Below the pieces are notes generated by a model, which was not told where the DNA came from, searched no databases, and saw only the letters and a list, made by a program, of their open reading frames with translations. From positions 496,001 to 560,000 of the forward strand of contig NZ_PYFP01000002.1 of NCBI RefSeq assembly GCF_003056055.1: a stretch of DNA of 64,000 bases. Direction: 5' to 3'. This document shows positions 8,564 to 16,066 of the stretch, one piece after another. Source of the DNA: Glaciimonas sp. PCH181 (GTDB taxonomy: Bacteria; Pseudomonadota; Gammaproteobacteria; Burkholderiales; Burkholderiaceae_D). Positions within the stretch are counted from its first letter, which is position 1, and each line of letters opens with the position of its first letter. The position numbers and the translations under genes were made by a program.

Positions 8564-9735
8564 AACTGCGAAAAGGAACGGAATCCGAGTCCATTCGAAT
8601 CCGGTTCATGTACAAGGGAATGGAGTGCCGAGAGTCACTAAAACTTGCGCACACCAAGCAGAACATCAACTACGCGATCCGCCTTCGCGGGGAAATCCTC
8701 AATGCTATTGAGCGCGGGAATTTCAATTACGCGGAATATTTTCCCGACTCAACTACGGCTAGCAAATTCGGCCCAGCTCCCGTGAAGGAGACTATCGGCG
8801 AGTTACTGCGCGAACAATTGGATATTGCAAAGAAAACACTATCAGCCAGCACACATCGTGGGTATAAGCAGGTTTGTGACTCGCATCTATTCGATCAGTG
8901 GGATAAAACCCTATTGCGCGATTTGACGGCACCGGCGATTAGGGCATGGATTGCTGGACTGGATTGCAAAATCAAGACTGTCCGCAACATTCTTACCCCA
9001 TTGCGGAATGCCTTGGAGCAGGCGGTTAATGACGACCTTATCGAATTTAATCCATTGGAGCGAGTCAAACTATCAAAGATCATGCCACGAGAAGCGCGCA
9101 AAACTGACTTTGAAGTTGATCCGTTCGATATGAAGGAAATTAGCGCAATCCTGGCGGCGTGCGTCGGTCAAGAGCGAAACGTGTGGCAGCACGCGTTTGC
9201 AACGGGAATGCGAACATCGGAGTTTATCGCACTGGAGTGGCAATCGATTGACTGGGTGAGTTCAAAAATTAGTGTTGATCGCGTCAAAACTCAAGGCATC
9301 ACCAAGACGGATGCCAAAACCGCAGCGGGTAATCGGAAGATAGATATGCTACGCGGCGCATACGACGCCCTGGTTGCGCAAAAGGAATTCACTCAACTAA
9401 AAGGAGGATTGGTATTTGAGGATCCTCGTTATAACGAAGGGTGGGCTGATGACCATGCGCTAGCCAAGCGCTGGCGACGAATCTTAACAAAGGCAGGAGT
9501 CAGGTATCGCAATCCGTACCAGACGCGTCATACCTTCGCTAGTACGTTGCTATCCGCAGGAGCAAACCCTTTATACGTCGCAAAGATGATGGGACACCGC
9601 GACACCGAGATGATTACCCGAAATTATGGTCGTTGGATTGAGCAGGGAACCGAATCGGAAACGCGGAAACAGCTTTTGGAGTTTTTCGCCCAAATGTCGC
9701 CCAAATCAAATGGGATAATCGGCAAAGCGTTATAG
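8521..9735 (+). CDS. Phage tyrosine integrase with DUF3596 arm-binding domain
   Basis: The product has 404 residues. The N-terminus (RGIELRKGTESESIRIRFMYKGMECRESLKL) is the DUF3596-type arm-site binding domain. The middle part (about 85-190) is a SAM-like core-binding domain. The catalytic domain has Arg in ATGMRTSEFIALEW, HTFASTLLSAGANPLYVAKMMGHRD with the His and second Arg box, and the Tyr nucleophile in ITRNYGRW. It recombines the phage with the bacterial site. The gene ends 22 bases before the ssrA-like sequence at 9758, so this is the integrase end of the prophage. An ATG at 8533 is an alternative start. Confidence 0.9.
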   Translation: MGGAMGNQASTRGIELRKGTESESIRIRFMYKGMECRESLKLAHTKQNINYAIRLRGEILNAIERGNFNYAEYFPDSTTASKFGPAPVKETIGELLREQLDIAKKTLSASTHRGYKQVCDSHLFDQWDKTLLRDLTAPAIRAWIAGLDCKIKTVRNILTPLRNALEQAVNDDLIEFNPLERVKLSKIMPREARKTDFEVDPFDMKEISAILAACVGQERNVWQHAFATGMRTSEFIALEWQSIDWVSSKISVDRVKTQGITKTDAKTAAGNRKIDMLRGAYDALVAQKEFTQLKGGLVFEDPRYNEGWADDHALAKRWRRILTKAGVRYRNPYQTRHTFASTLLSAGANPLYVAKMMGHRDTEMITRNYGRWIEQGTESETRKQLLEFFAQMSPKSNGIIGKAL

Positions 9736-9757
9736 GAACAGGCTCGGCGGTGACCGT

Positions 9758-9788
9758 GACGCGGGTTCGATTCCCGCCGCCTCCACCA
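9758..9788 (+). other. Attachment site: displaced 3' end of ssrA (tmRNA)
   Basis: The 31 bases have a T-arm (GCGGG TTCGATT CCCGC), an acceptor 3' strand CGCCTCC, a discriminator A and CCA, as in the 3' end of betaproteobacterial tmRNA. No matching D-arm, anticodon arm or 5' acceptor strand lies upstream; the integrase gene is there instead. It is therefore a displaced gene end acting as attR of the prophage and attL of the next element. The intact ssrA should lie left of the window. A tRNA other than tmRNA is possible but less likely from the sequence. Confidence 0.75.
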
Positions 9789-9820
9789 ATTACGCGTATC
9801 ACAAAGTCCCAAACTGTTCC

Positions 9821-9856
9821 AAAGGCCGCTCCCCTCATAGGGAAGCGGCCTTTTTA
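9821..9856 (+). terminator. Rho-independent terminator after the ssrA end
   Basis: The hairpin AAAGGCCGCTCCC / GGGAAGCGGCCTTTTT has a short CTCATA loop and a T-run. It follows the ssrA-like end directly, so it is probably the original or island-borne tmRNA terminator. A related hairpin with a similar left flank (TGTTC-AAA) follows the second attachment site at 29138. Confidence 0.75.
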
Positions 9857-9902
9857 TTGTCTCGTGAGGTATCATAAAGTATCGCCACATCCCGTGATTT
9901 CA

Positions 9903-9950
9903 GACGGTATGTCTGACGGTATCCCACCACCTTACAAGAGACATACCGTC
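9903..9950 (+). repeat. Arm-type repeats upstream of the island integrase
   Basis: GACGGTATGT at 9903-9912 is followed by GACGGTAT at 9915-9922 and by the inverted copy ACATACCGTC at 9941-9950, which abuts the integrase ATG. The same 10-mer recurs near the other end of the island (29075-29084) and just outside it (29259-29268). This distribution fits integrase arm-binding sites. The inverted pair may also serve as an autoregulatory operator. The role is inferred from position. Confidence 0.55.
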
Positions 9951-11165
9951 ATGCCCCTTACAGACATTGAAATCCGTAATGCTAAAGCAAAGGATAAAGA
10001 CTACAAGCTTTCTGATGAACGAGGTCTTTATCTTCTTATCAATAAAGCAGGAAAATATTGGCGTTATGACTATCGTTTTTCAGGAAAACGCAAAACGTTT
10101 GCGATAGGGGTTTATCCAGACATAACCCTTGCCGTTGCCAGAGTAAAACTTAACGAAGCACGTACCTTAGTCGCAAACGAGATCGATCCTGCGGTAAATA
10201 AGCAGGTGCAAAAGGCGGCAACCGTAGCTAGAGCGGCCAACAGTTTTGAAGTGGTGGCCCGCGAATGGTTTGCAAAATTCTCCAAAGAATGGGCGGAGAG
10301 TCACAGCAGCAAAATTCTCCGCCGCTTAGAGCGAGACATTTTCCCTTGGATTGGTGGCCGCCCAATTGCGGACATTACACCGCCCGAACTTTTAGCCGTG
10401 CTGCGCAGAATTGAAAACCGTGGCGCACTAGAGACAGCGCATCGAGCACATCAAAACTGCAGTCAGGTATTCCGTTACGCAGTAGCGAGCGGACATATGC
10501 AACGCGACTTCTCGCCGGACTTACGCGGAGCGATTCCGCCAGCGAAAGAAACTCACCACCCATCAATTACTGACCTCAAGGGGATAGGTGAACTAATGCG
10601 GGTCATTCAAAGCTACGGTGGCTCATTTGTTACCCAGTGTGCGCTACGGCTCCTTCCTCTCGTTTTTGTTCGTTCGGCAGAACTACGGAAAGCCGAATGG
10701 GTAGAGTTTGATATAGATCGGGCGGAGTGGCGCGTTCCTGCTGAGCGCATGAAAATGAAGGAACAGCATATCGTTCCCCTCTCCTTCCAGGCTGTCGTAA
10801 TCCTGCGGGAGCTTCACCCACTGACGGGTCACGGGAAATATGTTTTCCCGGGCGCAAGGACAAACGGACGTCCAATGAGTGAGAATACCGTCAACGGTGC
10901 GTTACGCCGCTTGGGGTATAGCAAAGAAGAAATGACCGGCCACGGTTTTCGGAGCATGGCATCTACGCATTTAAATGAACAGGGCTGGAATCCAGACGCC
11001 ATCGAACGCCAACTGGCGCATGGTGAGCGCGATCCCGTGCGCGGGGCTTATAACTTTGCTGAATATTTGGGAGAGAGGCGCAATATGATGCAGTCTTGGG
11101 CCGATTTTCTTGACAAACTGGCCAGCGGGGATAAAGTCATGCCAATAGACAACAAAGTTGCTTAG
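9951..11165 (+). CDS. P4-type tyrosine integrase of the island
   Basis: The product has 404 residues from ATG 9951 (MPLTDIEIRNAKAKDKDYKL), the usual N-terminus of P4/IntS integrases with a DUF4102 arm-binding domain (about 1-90). The core-binding domain spans about 100-195. The catalytic domain has Arg in LVFVRSAELRKAEW, the H-x-x-R box in GHGFRSMASTHL, the second His in RQLAHGERD and the Tyr in AYNFAEYL. It lies directly beside the ssrA-type site, the standard position for this family, and belongs to a different integrase family from the prophage enzyme at 8521. The frame extends upstream without a start of similar quality. Confidence 0.93.
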   Translation: MPLTDIEIRNAKAKDKDYKLSDERGLYLLINKAGKYWRYDYRFSGKRKTFAIGVYPDITLAVARVKLNEARTLVANEIDPAVNKQVQKAATVARAANSFEVVAREWFAKFSKEWAESHSSKILRRLERDIFPWIGGRPIADITPPELLAVLRRIENRGALETAHRAHQNCSQVFRYAVASGHMQRDFSPDLRGAIPPAKETHHPSITDLKGIGELMRVIQSYGGSFVTQCALRLLPLVFVRSAELRKAEWVEFDIDRAEWRVPAERMKMKEQHIVPLSFQAVVILRELHPLTGHGKYVFPGARTNGRPMSENTVNGALRRLGYSKEEMTGHGFRSMASTHLNEQGWNPDAIERQLAHGERDPVRGAYNFAEYLGERRNMMQSWADFLDKLASGDKVMPIDNKVA

Positions 11166-11677
11166 TAAATTGCCCGAGATTATTTTAACGGAATGGGGCG
11201 GAGTGTTCAAATCACCACGTCCCAACCAATGAAATCAAAGACTTAGGCCGATCCGACGATCGGCCTTTTCTATTTTAATTATTCTGTACCTTAGTTGCGG
11301 CAAGTTTTTTCTCCACAATTATTGACTTTTTTCGTAGTCAGTACGCTACGCTGATCCGCAATTATCCTAACAAACTGTTCATGTCCAGCAGCAACCCCTG
11401 CATTCATATCCCTTAAATGCAGAAACGGCCGAATAATTCGAGCAATTTTCCGCGTGACACCGAACAAAATAAGACCAGATATTTTCCTCGTTTATGTTTA
11501 CTGGTATCAATGTTTCCACACCGAAGGTAGTATTCAAGCGCATGCCGTTTGTACAACTATTGGAAAATATGCGTCGCCTCATGCATCTTTATCTCTAACT
11601 CACCAAAGCACCATTGTTATATGTAGGTTCCGCAGCTCAAATTTAATGTGGTTTGACGATAACAACGAGGGATTAAG
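11166..11677. other. Gene-free stretch after the integrase
   Basis: This 512-base stretch holds the terminator at 11245-11272 and then an AT-rich segment leading to the nuclease gene at 11678. Short ORFs on both strands here have no protein-like composition. A promoter for the nuclease gene presumably lies in the last 100 bases, but no clear -35/-10 pair could be assigned. Confidence 0.5.
11245..11272 (+). terminator. Rho-independent terminator of the island integrase
   Basis: AGGCCGATC at 11245-11253, loop CGAC, then GATCGGCCT followed by TTTTCT. This is a nine-base-pair perfect stem with a T-tract, 80 bases after the integrase stop. Confidence 0.85.
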
Positions 11678-13111
11678 ATGCGAATTTCGCAATATTTTAA
11701 GCTCAATAAAGAACAGCCTTATTTAGATTTCGTGGATATTCGATTAGATACGGACCTTGCGGTTTTCGTAGATCCTGGCCGATTAAGAAGTCTCCAAAGT
11801 ACATGGGCGACAGAGTGTCTTTCCCTCATTCAAGATTATTTCGACACCGTACTTAAAAAAATCAACAATGGGGATGATGAAGGTGCAATCAATCTTCTTA
11901 GTTGCCTAAAAGAAAGTAATGACTTCCATTTTGGCTTTTCGAAAGGAAAATCGCGAGGCAATGGAATGGGTGACGGATCGGCTCATGACGTATGGGGAGC
12001 TTTGACCAAGAGTAAAGCGAGTATCACGGGCCTTCTCCAAGACCTTGAAGACACATGTTTGCTAATTGATGGAATAGGCCCAGATAGAATTTCAGATGCC
12101 GTCTGCAACATTCTGCGTGGCCCCCTAATTCAATACACCCAGGAGGTCTGTAATTATTATGGAATTGAATTAACTCCAGACGTTGCATCTGGTCCTGTTT
12201 GGAATCCAGATAAAGAGCTGTGGGAAGAGCGCTTAATTGCCCTGCCTATGACGGAGTATGGACGCGTGATTCTCGTTCCGAAAATAATCGTTCGGCATCA
12301 GATCTGGTATGACTCACAGGAATATTACCGCTATTACCTACTCCCGCACATGCAGAGCGAGGAAAAACGCCTTCATACTGCATTAGTCGAGACGCTTAAA
12401 GACGGCCGGACACGGGTAACAAAAAAAAGCTTGATGCATAAATACGGCGCCGACAAACTAGCGGTTGTCGAACAGACCCTTAAGCACCCATCAGTCTTAG
12501 ATAACTACAGAGAGGCGAAGAAAAAACGCTTTCCAAAGCCAATGGATCATGAAACATTGGCAGACATAGAGACTACACCCCCACCCGACTTTGCTTTAAA
12601 GCTTAAAAAGCTTTCTGCTGTCCCACCAGGCAGGGATCATGCGACAGTTTATGAAAATTTGATCGAAGAAATCCTGTCCGCCCTCTTTTACCCATGCTTA
12701 ACTTCGCCAACAAAACAACATAACATCCATGAGGGTAGAAAACGGATTGACCTTACATATGTAAATAGTGCTTCGTCCGGCTTTTTCGCTTGGCTTGCGA
12801 TGCATTACCCAAGTGGGCATATTTTCATCGAATGCAAAAATTTCAGCTCCGACATTAGTAATCCAGAACTAGACCAGCTTTCAGGGCGGTTCTCTCCTAG
12901 CCGTGGTCGAGTTGGGTTATTGCTGTATAGAGAAATCGACAATCGAGAAAAATTTATTCAACGGTGCATTGATACAGCGAAAGATGACCGTGGTTTCATA
13001 ATCCCGCTAGGAGACACCGATCTAGCAGAATTAATCGGAAATTATCTTGAAAACCCAAAAAGCCAAGCGTTCTCCCATCTCAAGTCTCTTTTTAACCGAT
13101 TGATAATGTAA
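11678..13111 (+). CDS. PD-(D/E)XK nuclease-like defence protein
   Basis: The product has 477 residues. The C-terminal third carries a restriction-endonuclease-like core: an N-terminal helix with YENLIEEILSAL, then RKRIDLTYVN with the Asp and, after about 22 residues, FIECKNF (the E-x-K signature), ending in a LLLYREID strand. The N-terminal two thirds (MRISQYFKLNKEQPYLDFVDIRLDTDLAVFVDPGRL...) match no family I can name and may sense or bind a target. It sits alone between the integrase and a type I restriction system, so a role in restriction or abortive defence is likely but inferred. Start chosen at ATG 11678 behind GGGATTAAG. Confidence 0.7.
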   Translation: MRISQYFKLNKEQPYLDFVDIRLDTDLAVFVDPGRLRSLQSTWATECLSLIQDYFDTVLKKINNGDDEGAINLLSCLKESNDFHFGFSKGKSRGNGMGDGSAHDVWGALTKSKASITGLLQDLEDTCLLIDGIGPDRISDAVCNILRGPLIQYTQEVCNYYGIELTPDVASGPVWNPDKELWEERLIALPMTEYGRVILVPKIIVRHQIWYDSQEYYRYYLLPHMQSEEKRLHTALVETLKDGRTRVTKKSLMHKYGADKLAVVEQTLKHPSVLDNYREAKKKRFPKPMDHETLADIETTPPPDFALKLKKLSAVPPGRDHATVYENLIEEILSALFYPCLTSPTKQHNIHEGRKRIDLTYVNSASSGFFAWLAMHYPSGHIFIECKNFSSDISNPELDQLSGRFSPSRGRVGLLLYREIDNREKFIQRCIDTAKDDRGFIIPLGDTDLAELIGNYLENPKSQAFSHLKSLFNRLIM

Positions 13112-13513
13112 TTGAGTTAATGAAGCCCTCTACTCTCGTTGCGGAGGCAAGGCGCTTTGTTGTACGTAAGGCTATGCCTATACGTACAGAACAAGAAATT
13201 TGATCTTATGCGCCCGTTAGGGCCATTTATCAATTACGTACAGGTAAAATACGGACTGCACTTTAACGGACAATAAGGGTGCCCGCCAAACGATGTATCG
13301 GATACTGGCGAACCCAGCTGAAGCGGTAGCCAAAGCTACGGTGTGGTTTCAATAGTGTATCGCACCAGAATTCCCCGATTTCTGGGTTGCAACAAAATTT
13401 ACGATGGCCATACACCCCCGACTCGTAATTCAGTCGGGTATTCTCGTTGTGTTTCCTTGTTTCCCACGCAACTGAAGAGTATGGTTGCACTTGGATAATG
13501 TTGCTAAAATAAA
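13112..13513. other. Gene-free stretch upstream of hsdR, with a palindrome
   Basis: This 402-base stretch contains an imperfect palindrome at 13162-13187 (GTACGTA-AGGC-TAT-GCC-TATACGTAC) and a second TACGTAC near 13234. It could be an operator for the restriction operon. A 75-codon minus-strand ORF at 13263-13490 has an odd composition (CCNPEIGEFWCD, HRSFGYRFSWVRQYP) and may be a gene remnant; I do not call it as a gene. Confidence 0.4.
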
Positions 13514-16057
13514 ATGACTATTAAAGAAGCCACTGCCCGCATCAAGATTAACAAACTGCTCGAAGTTGCTGGTTGGCGTTTCTTCACCGATGGCAAATTA
13601 CCTGCAAACATCCAGCTTGAGCCCAGTGTCACGATCAAAACACAGGACCTTGACGCTCTCGGCGAAGACTTCGAGAAATCATCAAAAGGATTTATTGATT
13701 TTCTTCTTCTCAACGAGAAAGGCTTTCCCTTTATAGTCCTGGAGGCAAAGGCTGAATACAAAAGTCCGCTCGTTGGGAAGGAGCAAGCCCGCAAATACGC
13801 TCGTTCGCAGAACTGCCGTTTTATCATCCTTTCTAACGGCAACCTGCATTACTTCTGGGATCTGGAGCGCGGCAATCCCTACGTCATCACAACATTCCCG
13901 ACGCCCACGTCAGTGATCGGCTATCAGAAAACCGTCCCCGATCCTAAGCGTCTTGTTGAAGAGGTGGTTGACGACGACTATGTTGTTCTCACACAGCGAC
14001 CCAGCTATGCTGCCGAGGCCTCTTGGAAGAATAAGGCCGAACGCCCTGAATTCATCGACGCGAACAGTCTGCGTTTCCTCCGCCCCTATCAAAAGAAAGC
14101 CATATACGCCCTGCAAAGTGCCGTCAAAGATGGCAAAGACCGCTTCCTATTCGAGATGGCCACCGGTACCGGCAAGACACTCACGTCTGCCGCCGTAGTC
14201 AAACTTTTTTTGCGCACGGGTAATGCTAGGCGCGTGCTTTTTCTGGTGGATCGTTTAGAACTTGAAGACCAAGCTAAAAAAGCTTTCAGCAAGGTGCTCG
14301 CCAACGATTACAAAACCGTCATCTACAAAGAAAACCGTGATGATTGGCGACGCGCTGAAATTGTTGTCACCACCGTCCAGTCACTACTTTTTAACAACAA
14401 GTACCAGCAGCTCTTCTCGCCTACCGACTTCGACCTCGTCATCTCAGACGAGGCCCACCGCTCCATTGGCGGCAATGCCCGCGCCGTTTTCGACTACTTT
14501 ATCGGGTACAAACTCGGCCTTACCGCCACACCGAGCGACTACCTCAAAAAGTTTGAGAAAGCGAAACCTACCACCAAGGACCCACGCGAATTCGAACGCC
14601 GTTTGTTGCTCGACACTTACCGCACCTTCGGCTGCGATGATGGCCAGCCCACATTCCGTTATTCCCTGCTCGATGGCGTGAAAGATGGCTTCCTTATCAA
14701 TCCTACCGTAGTAGATGCCCGCAGCGAGATCACCACACAGCTTCTCTCGGAAAATGGGTTTATCGTTGAATTCAAAGACGATCAGGGCGAAGATCAGAAA
14801 GAGACTTTCAAGCAGCGCGAATTCGAGAAACGCTTCTTTTCCGACGCCACCAACCAGCTTTTCTGTAAAACATTTCTGGCGCATGCGCACCGCGACCCCA
14901 TCAGCGGCGAGATTGGTAAATCCATCATCTTTGCCGTTAGTCAAAATCACGCCGCCAAACTTGCGCAGATTCTGAACCTGATGGCGGACATGATGTTCCC
15001 AGGCAAATACCAGTCTGATTTTGCCGTGCAAGTCACCTCGCAGATTACCGACGCCCAGCAGTTCACCATCAACTTCACCAATAACAACCTGCTCGGATCA
15101 GCCAATTTTCTGCCAAGCTACAAAACCAGCAAAGCTCGCATCTGCATTACCGTCGGCATGATGACGACGGGCTACGATTGCCCCGACCTGCTCAACCTTG
15201 GCCTGTTCCGGCCGATCTTTTCGCCCACCGATTTCATCCAGATCAAAGGGCGCGGCACCCGCAAACACAATTTCCTCGAACAGCTATTCGATAACGACCT
15301 CAAGGAAATTGTCAAGAAACCGTGCAAAACCTCTTACAAACTGTTCGATTTTTTTGCCAATTGCGAATTCTTCGAAGAAGAGTTCAACTACGACGAGATT
15401 CTCAAACTACCTAAACCAAAAGGGCAAGGCAGCGAAGATGCGGGGGGTGGCGCGGGACCAGTGGCCTATGGTGAAAGCTACGAGCACTTAGGCGCAGATT
15501 TTATCTCATCCATTCAACAAGAGACCATCGGCTATGAGGGCATGAAGATCGACCGCATGTTCTACGAGAAATTCGAGGACACCATGCGCGAGAATGCGAC
15601 CATCGTTGAGGCCGTCGAGGCAGGCCAGTGGGACCGTGTTATTGATTACGTCAACCGCGAAGTGTTTGACAAGCCTAACGAATTCTATACCCTCGATAAG
15701 CTCCGTAAAGCCGCTGCCGTGGATCGTCGCCTCGGCCTGCGCGAAATTCTCGAAAAAATCTTCGGCCTGATCCCGCGCTTCAAATCCAAGGATGAACTGC
15801 TTGAAGAAGAATTCTCGAAATTCGTCGCCGACTACAAACCGGAAGAAGCTGAGGCTATTCCGGCGCTCAAGAATTACTTCAAGGCCTACGTCACCAGCGA
15901 CCAGATTCGCCACATCATCGAGACTAAACAATACACCGATCTCGCCACCAATCCGATCTTCTCGACCCGTGACCTCAGGGCCGTGCCAGAGCAATACCGC
16001 ACACTCATACCCAATTACATCAAGGACTACGTATCCTTGAACCAATTTGCTGCATAA
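13514..16057 (+). CDS. hsdR: Type I restriction endonuclease R subunit (EcoEI-like)
   Basis: The product has 847 residues. The N-terminal nuclease domain has Asp62 in GFIDFLLL and the pair Glu77/Lys79 in IVLEAKAEY. The SF2 translocase follows: Walker A EMATGTGKT (about 215-223), ISDEAHRS (about 311-318, motif II), GLTATPSDYL (motif III) and IKGRGTRKHN (motif VI). A C-terminal helical region (about 640-847) matches the EcoEI R-type C-terminal domain that docks on the methylase core. It translocates DNA from an unmethylated recognition site and cuts at a distance. It is followed nine bases later by the fused methylase-specificity gene, so the two form one operon. Confidence 0.93.
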   Translation: MTIKEATARIKINKLLEVAGWRFFTDGKLPANIQLEPSVTIKTQDLDALGEDFEKSSKGFIDFLLLNEKGFPFIVLEAKAEYKSPLVGKEQARKYARSQNCRFIILSNGNLHYFWDLERGNPYVITTFPTPTSVIGYQKTVPDPKRLVEEVVDDDYVVLTQRPSYAAEASWKNKAERPEFIDANSLRFLRPYQKKAIYALQSAVKDGKDRFLFEMATGTGKTLTSAAVVKLFLRTGNARRVLFLVDRLELEDQAKKAFSKVLANDYKTVIYKENRDDWRRAEIVVTTVQSLLFNNKYQQLFSPTDFDLVISDEAHRSIGGNARAVFDYFIGYKLGLTATPSDYLKKFEKAKPTTKDPREFERRLLLDTYRTFGCDDGQPTFRYSLLDGVKDGFLINPTVVDARSEITTQLLSENGFIVEFKDDQGEDQKETFKQREFEKRFFSDATNQLFCKTFLAHAHRDPISGEIGKSIIFAVSQNHAAKLAQILNLMADMMFPGKYQSDFAVQVTSQITDAQQFTINFTNNNLLGSANFLPSYKTSKARICITVGMMTTGYDCPDLLNLGLFRPIFSPTDFIQIKGRGTRKHNFLEQLFDNDLKEIVKKPCKTSYKLFDFFANCEFFEEEFNYDEILKLPKPKGQGSEDAGGGAGPVAYGESYEHLGADFISSIQQETIGYEGMKIDRMFYEKFEDTMRENATIVEAVEAGQWDRVIDYVNREVFDKPNEFYTLDKLRKAAAVDRRLGLREILEKIFGLIPRFKSKDELLEEEFSKFVADYKPEEAEAIPALKNYFKAYVTSDQIRHIIETKQYTDLATNPIFSTRDLRAVPEQYRTLIPNYIKDYVSLNQFAA

Positions 16058-16066
16058 AGGATTTTC

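Noticed and set aside
9741..9790. Possible complete tRNA gene ending in CCA
   Set aside because: Only the T-arm, 3' acceptor strand and CCA are present; no D-arm, anticodon arm or 5' acceptor strand lies upstream, and the integrase gene occupies that space.
13263..13490. 75-codon minus-strand ORF between the nuclease and hsdR
   Set aside because: The composition is odd and there is no RBS; it may be a remnant, but nothing supports a gene call.
14444..15031. 195-codon minus-strand ORF inside hsdR
   Set aside because: Shadow of the HsdR motor domain; no motif of its own.
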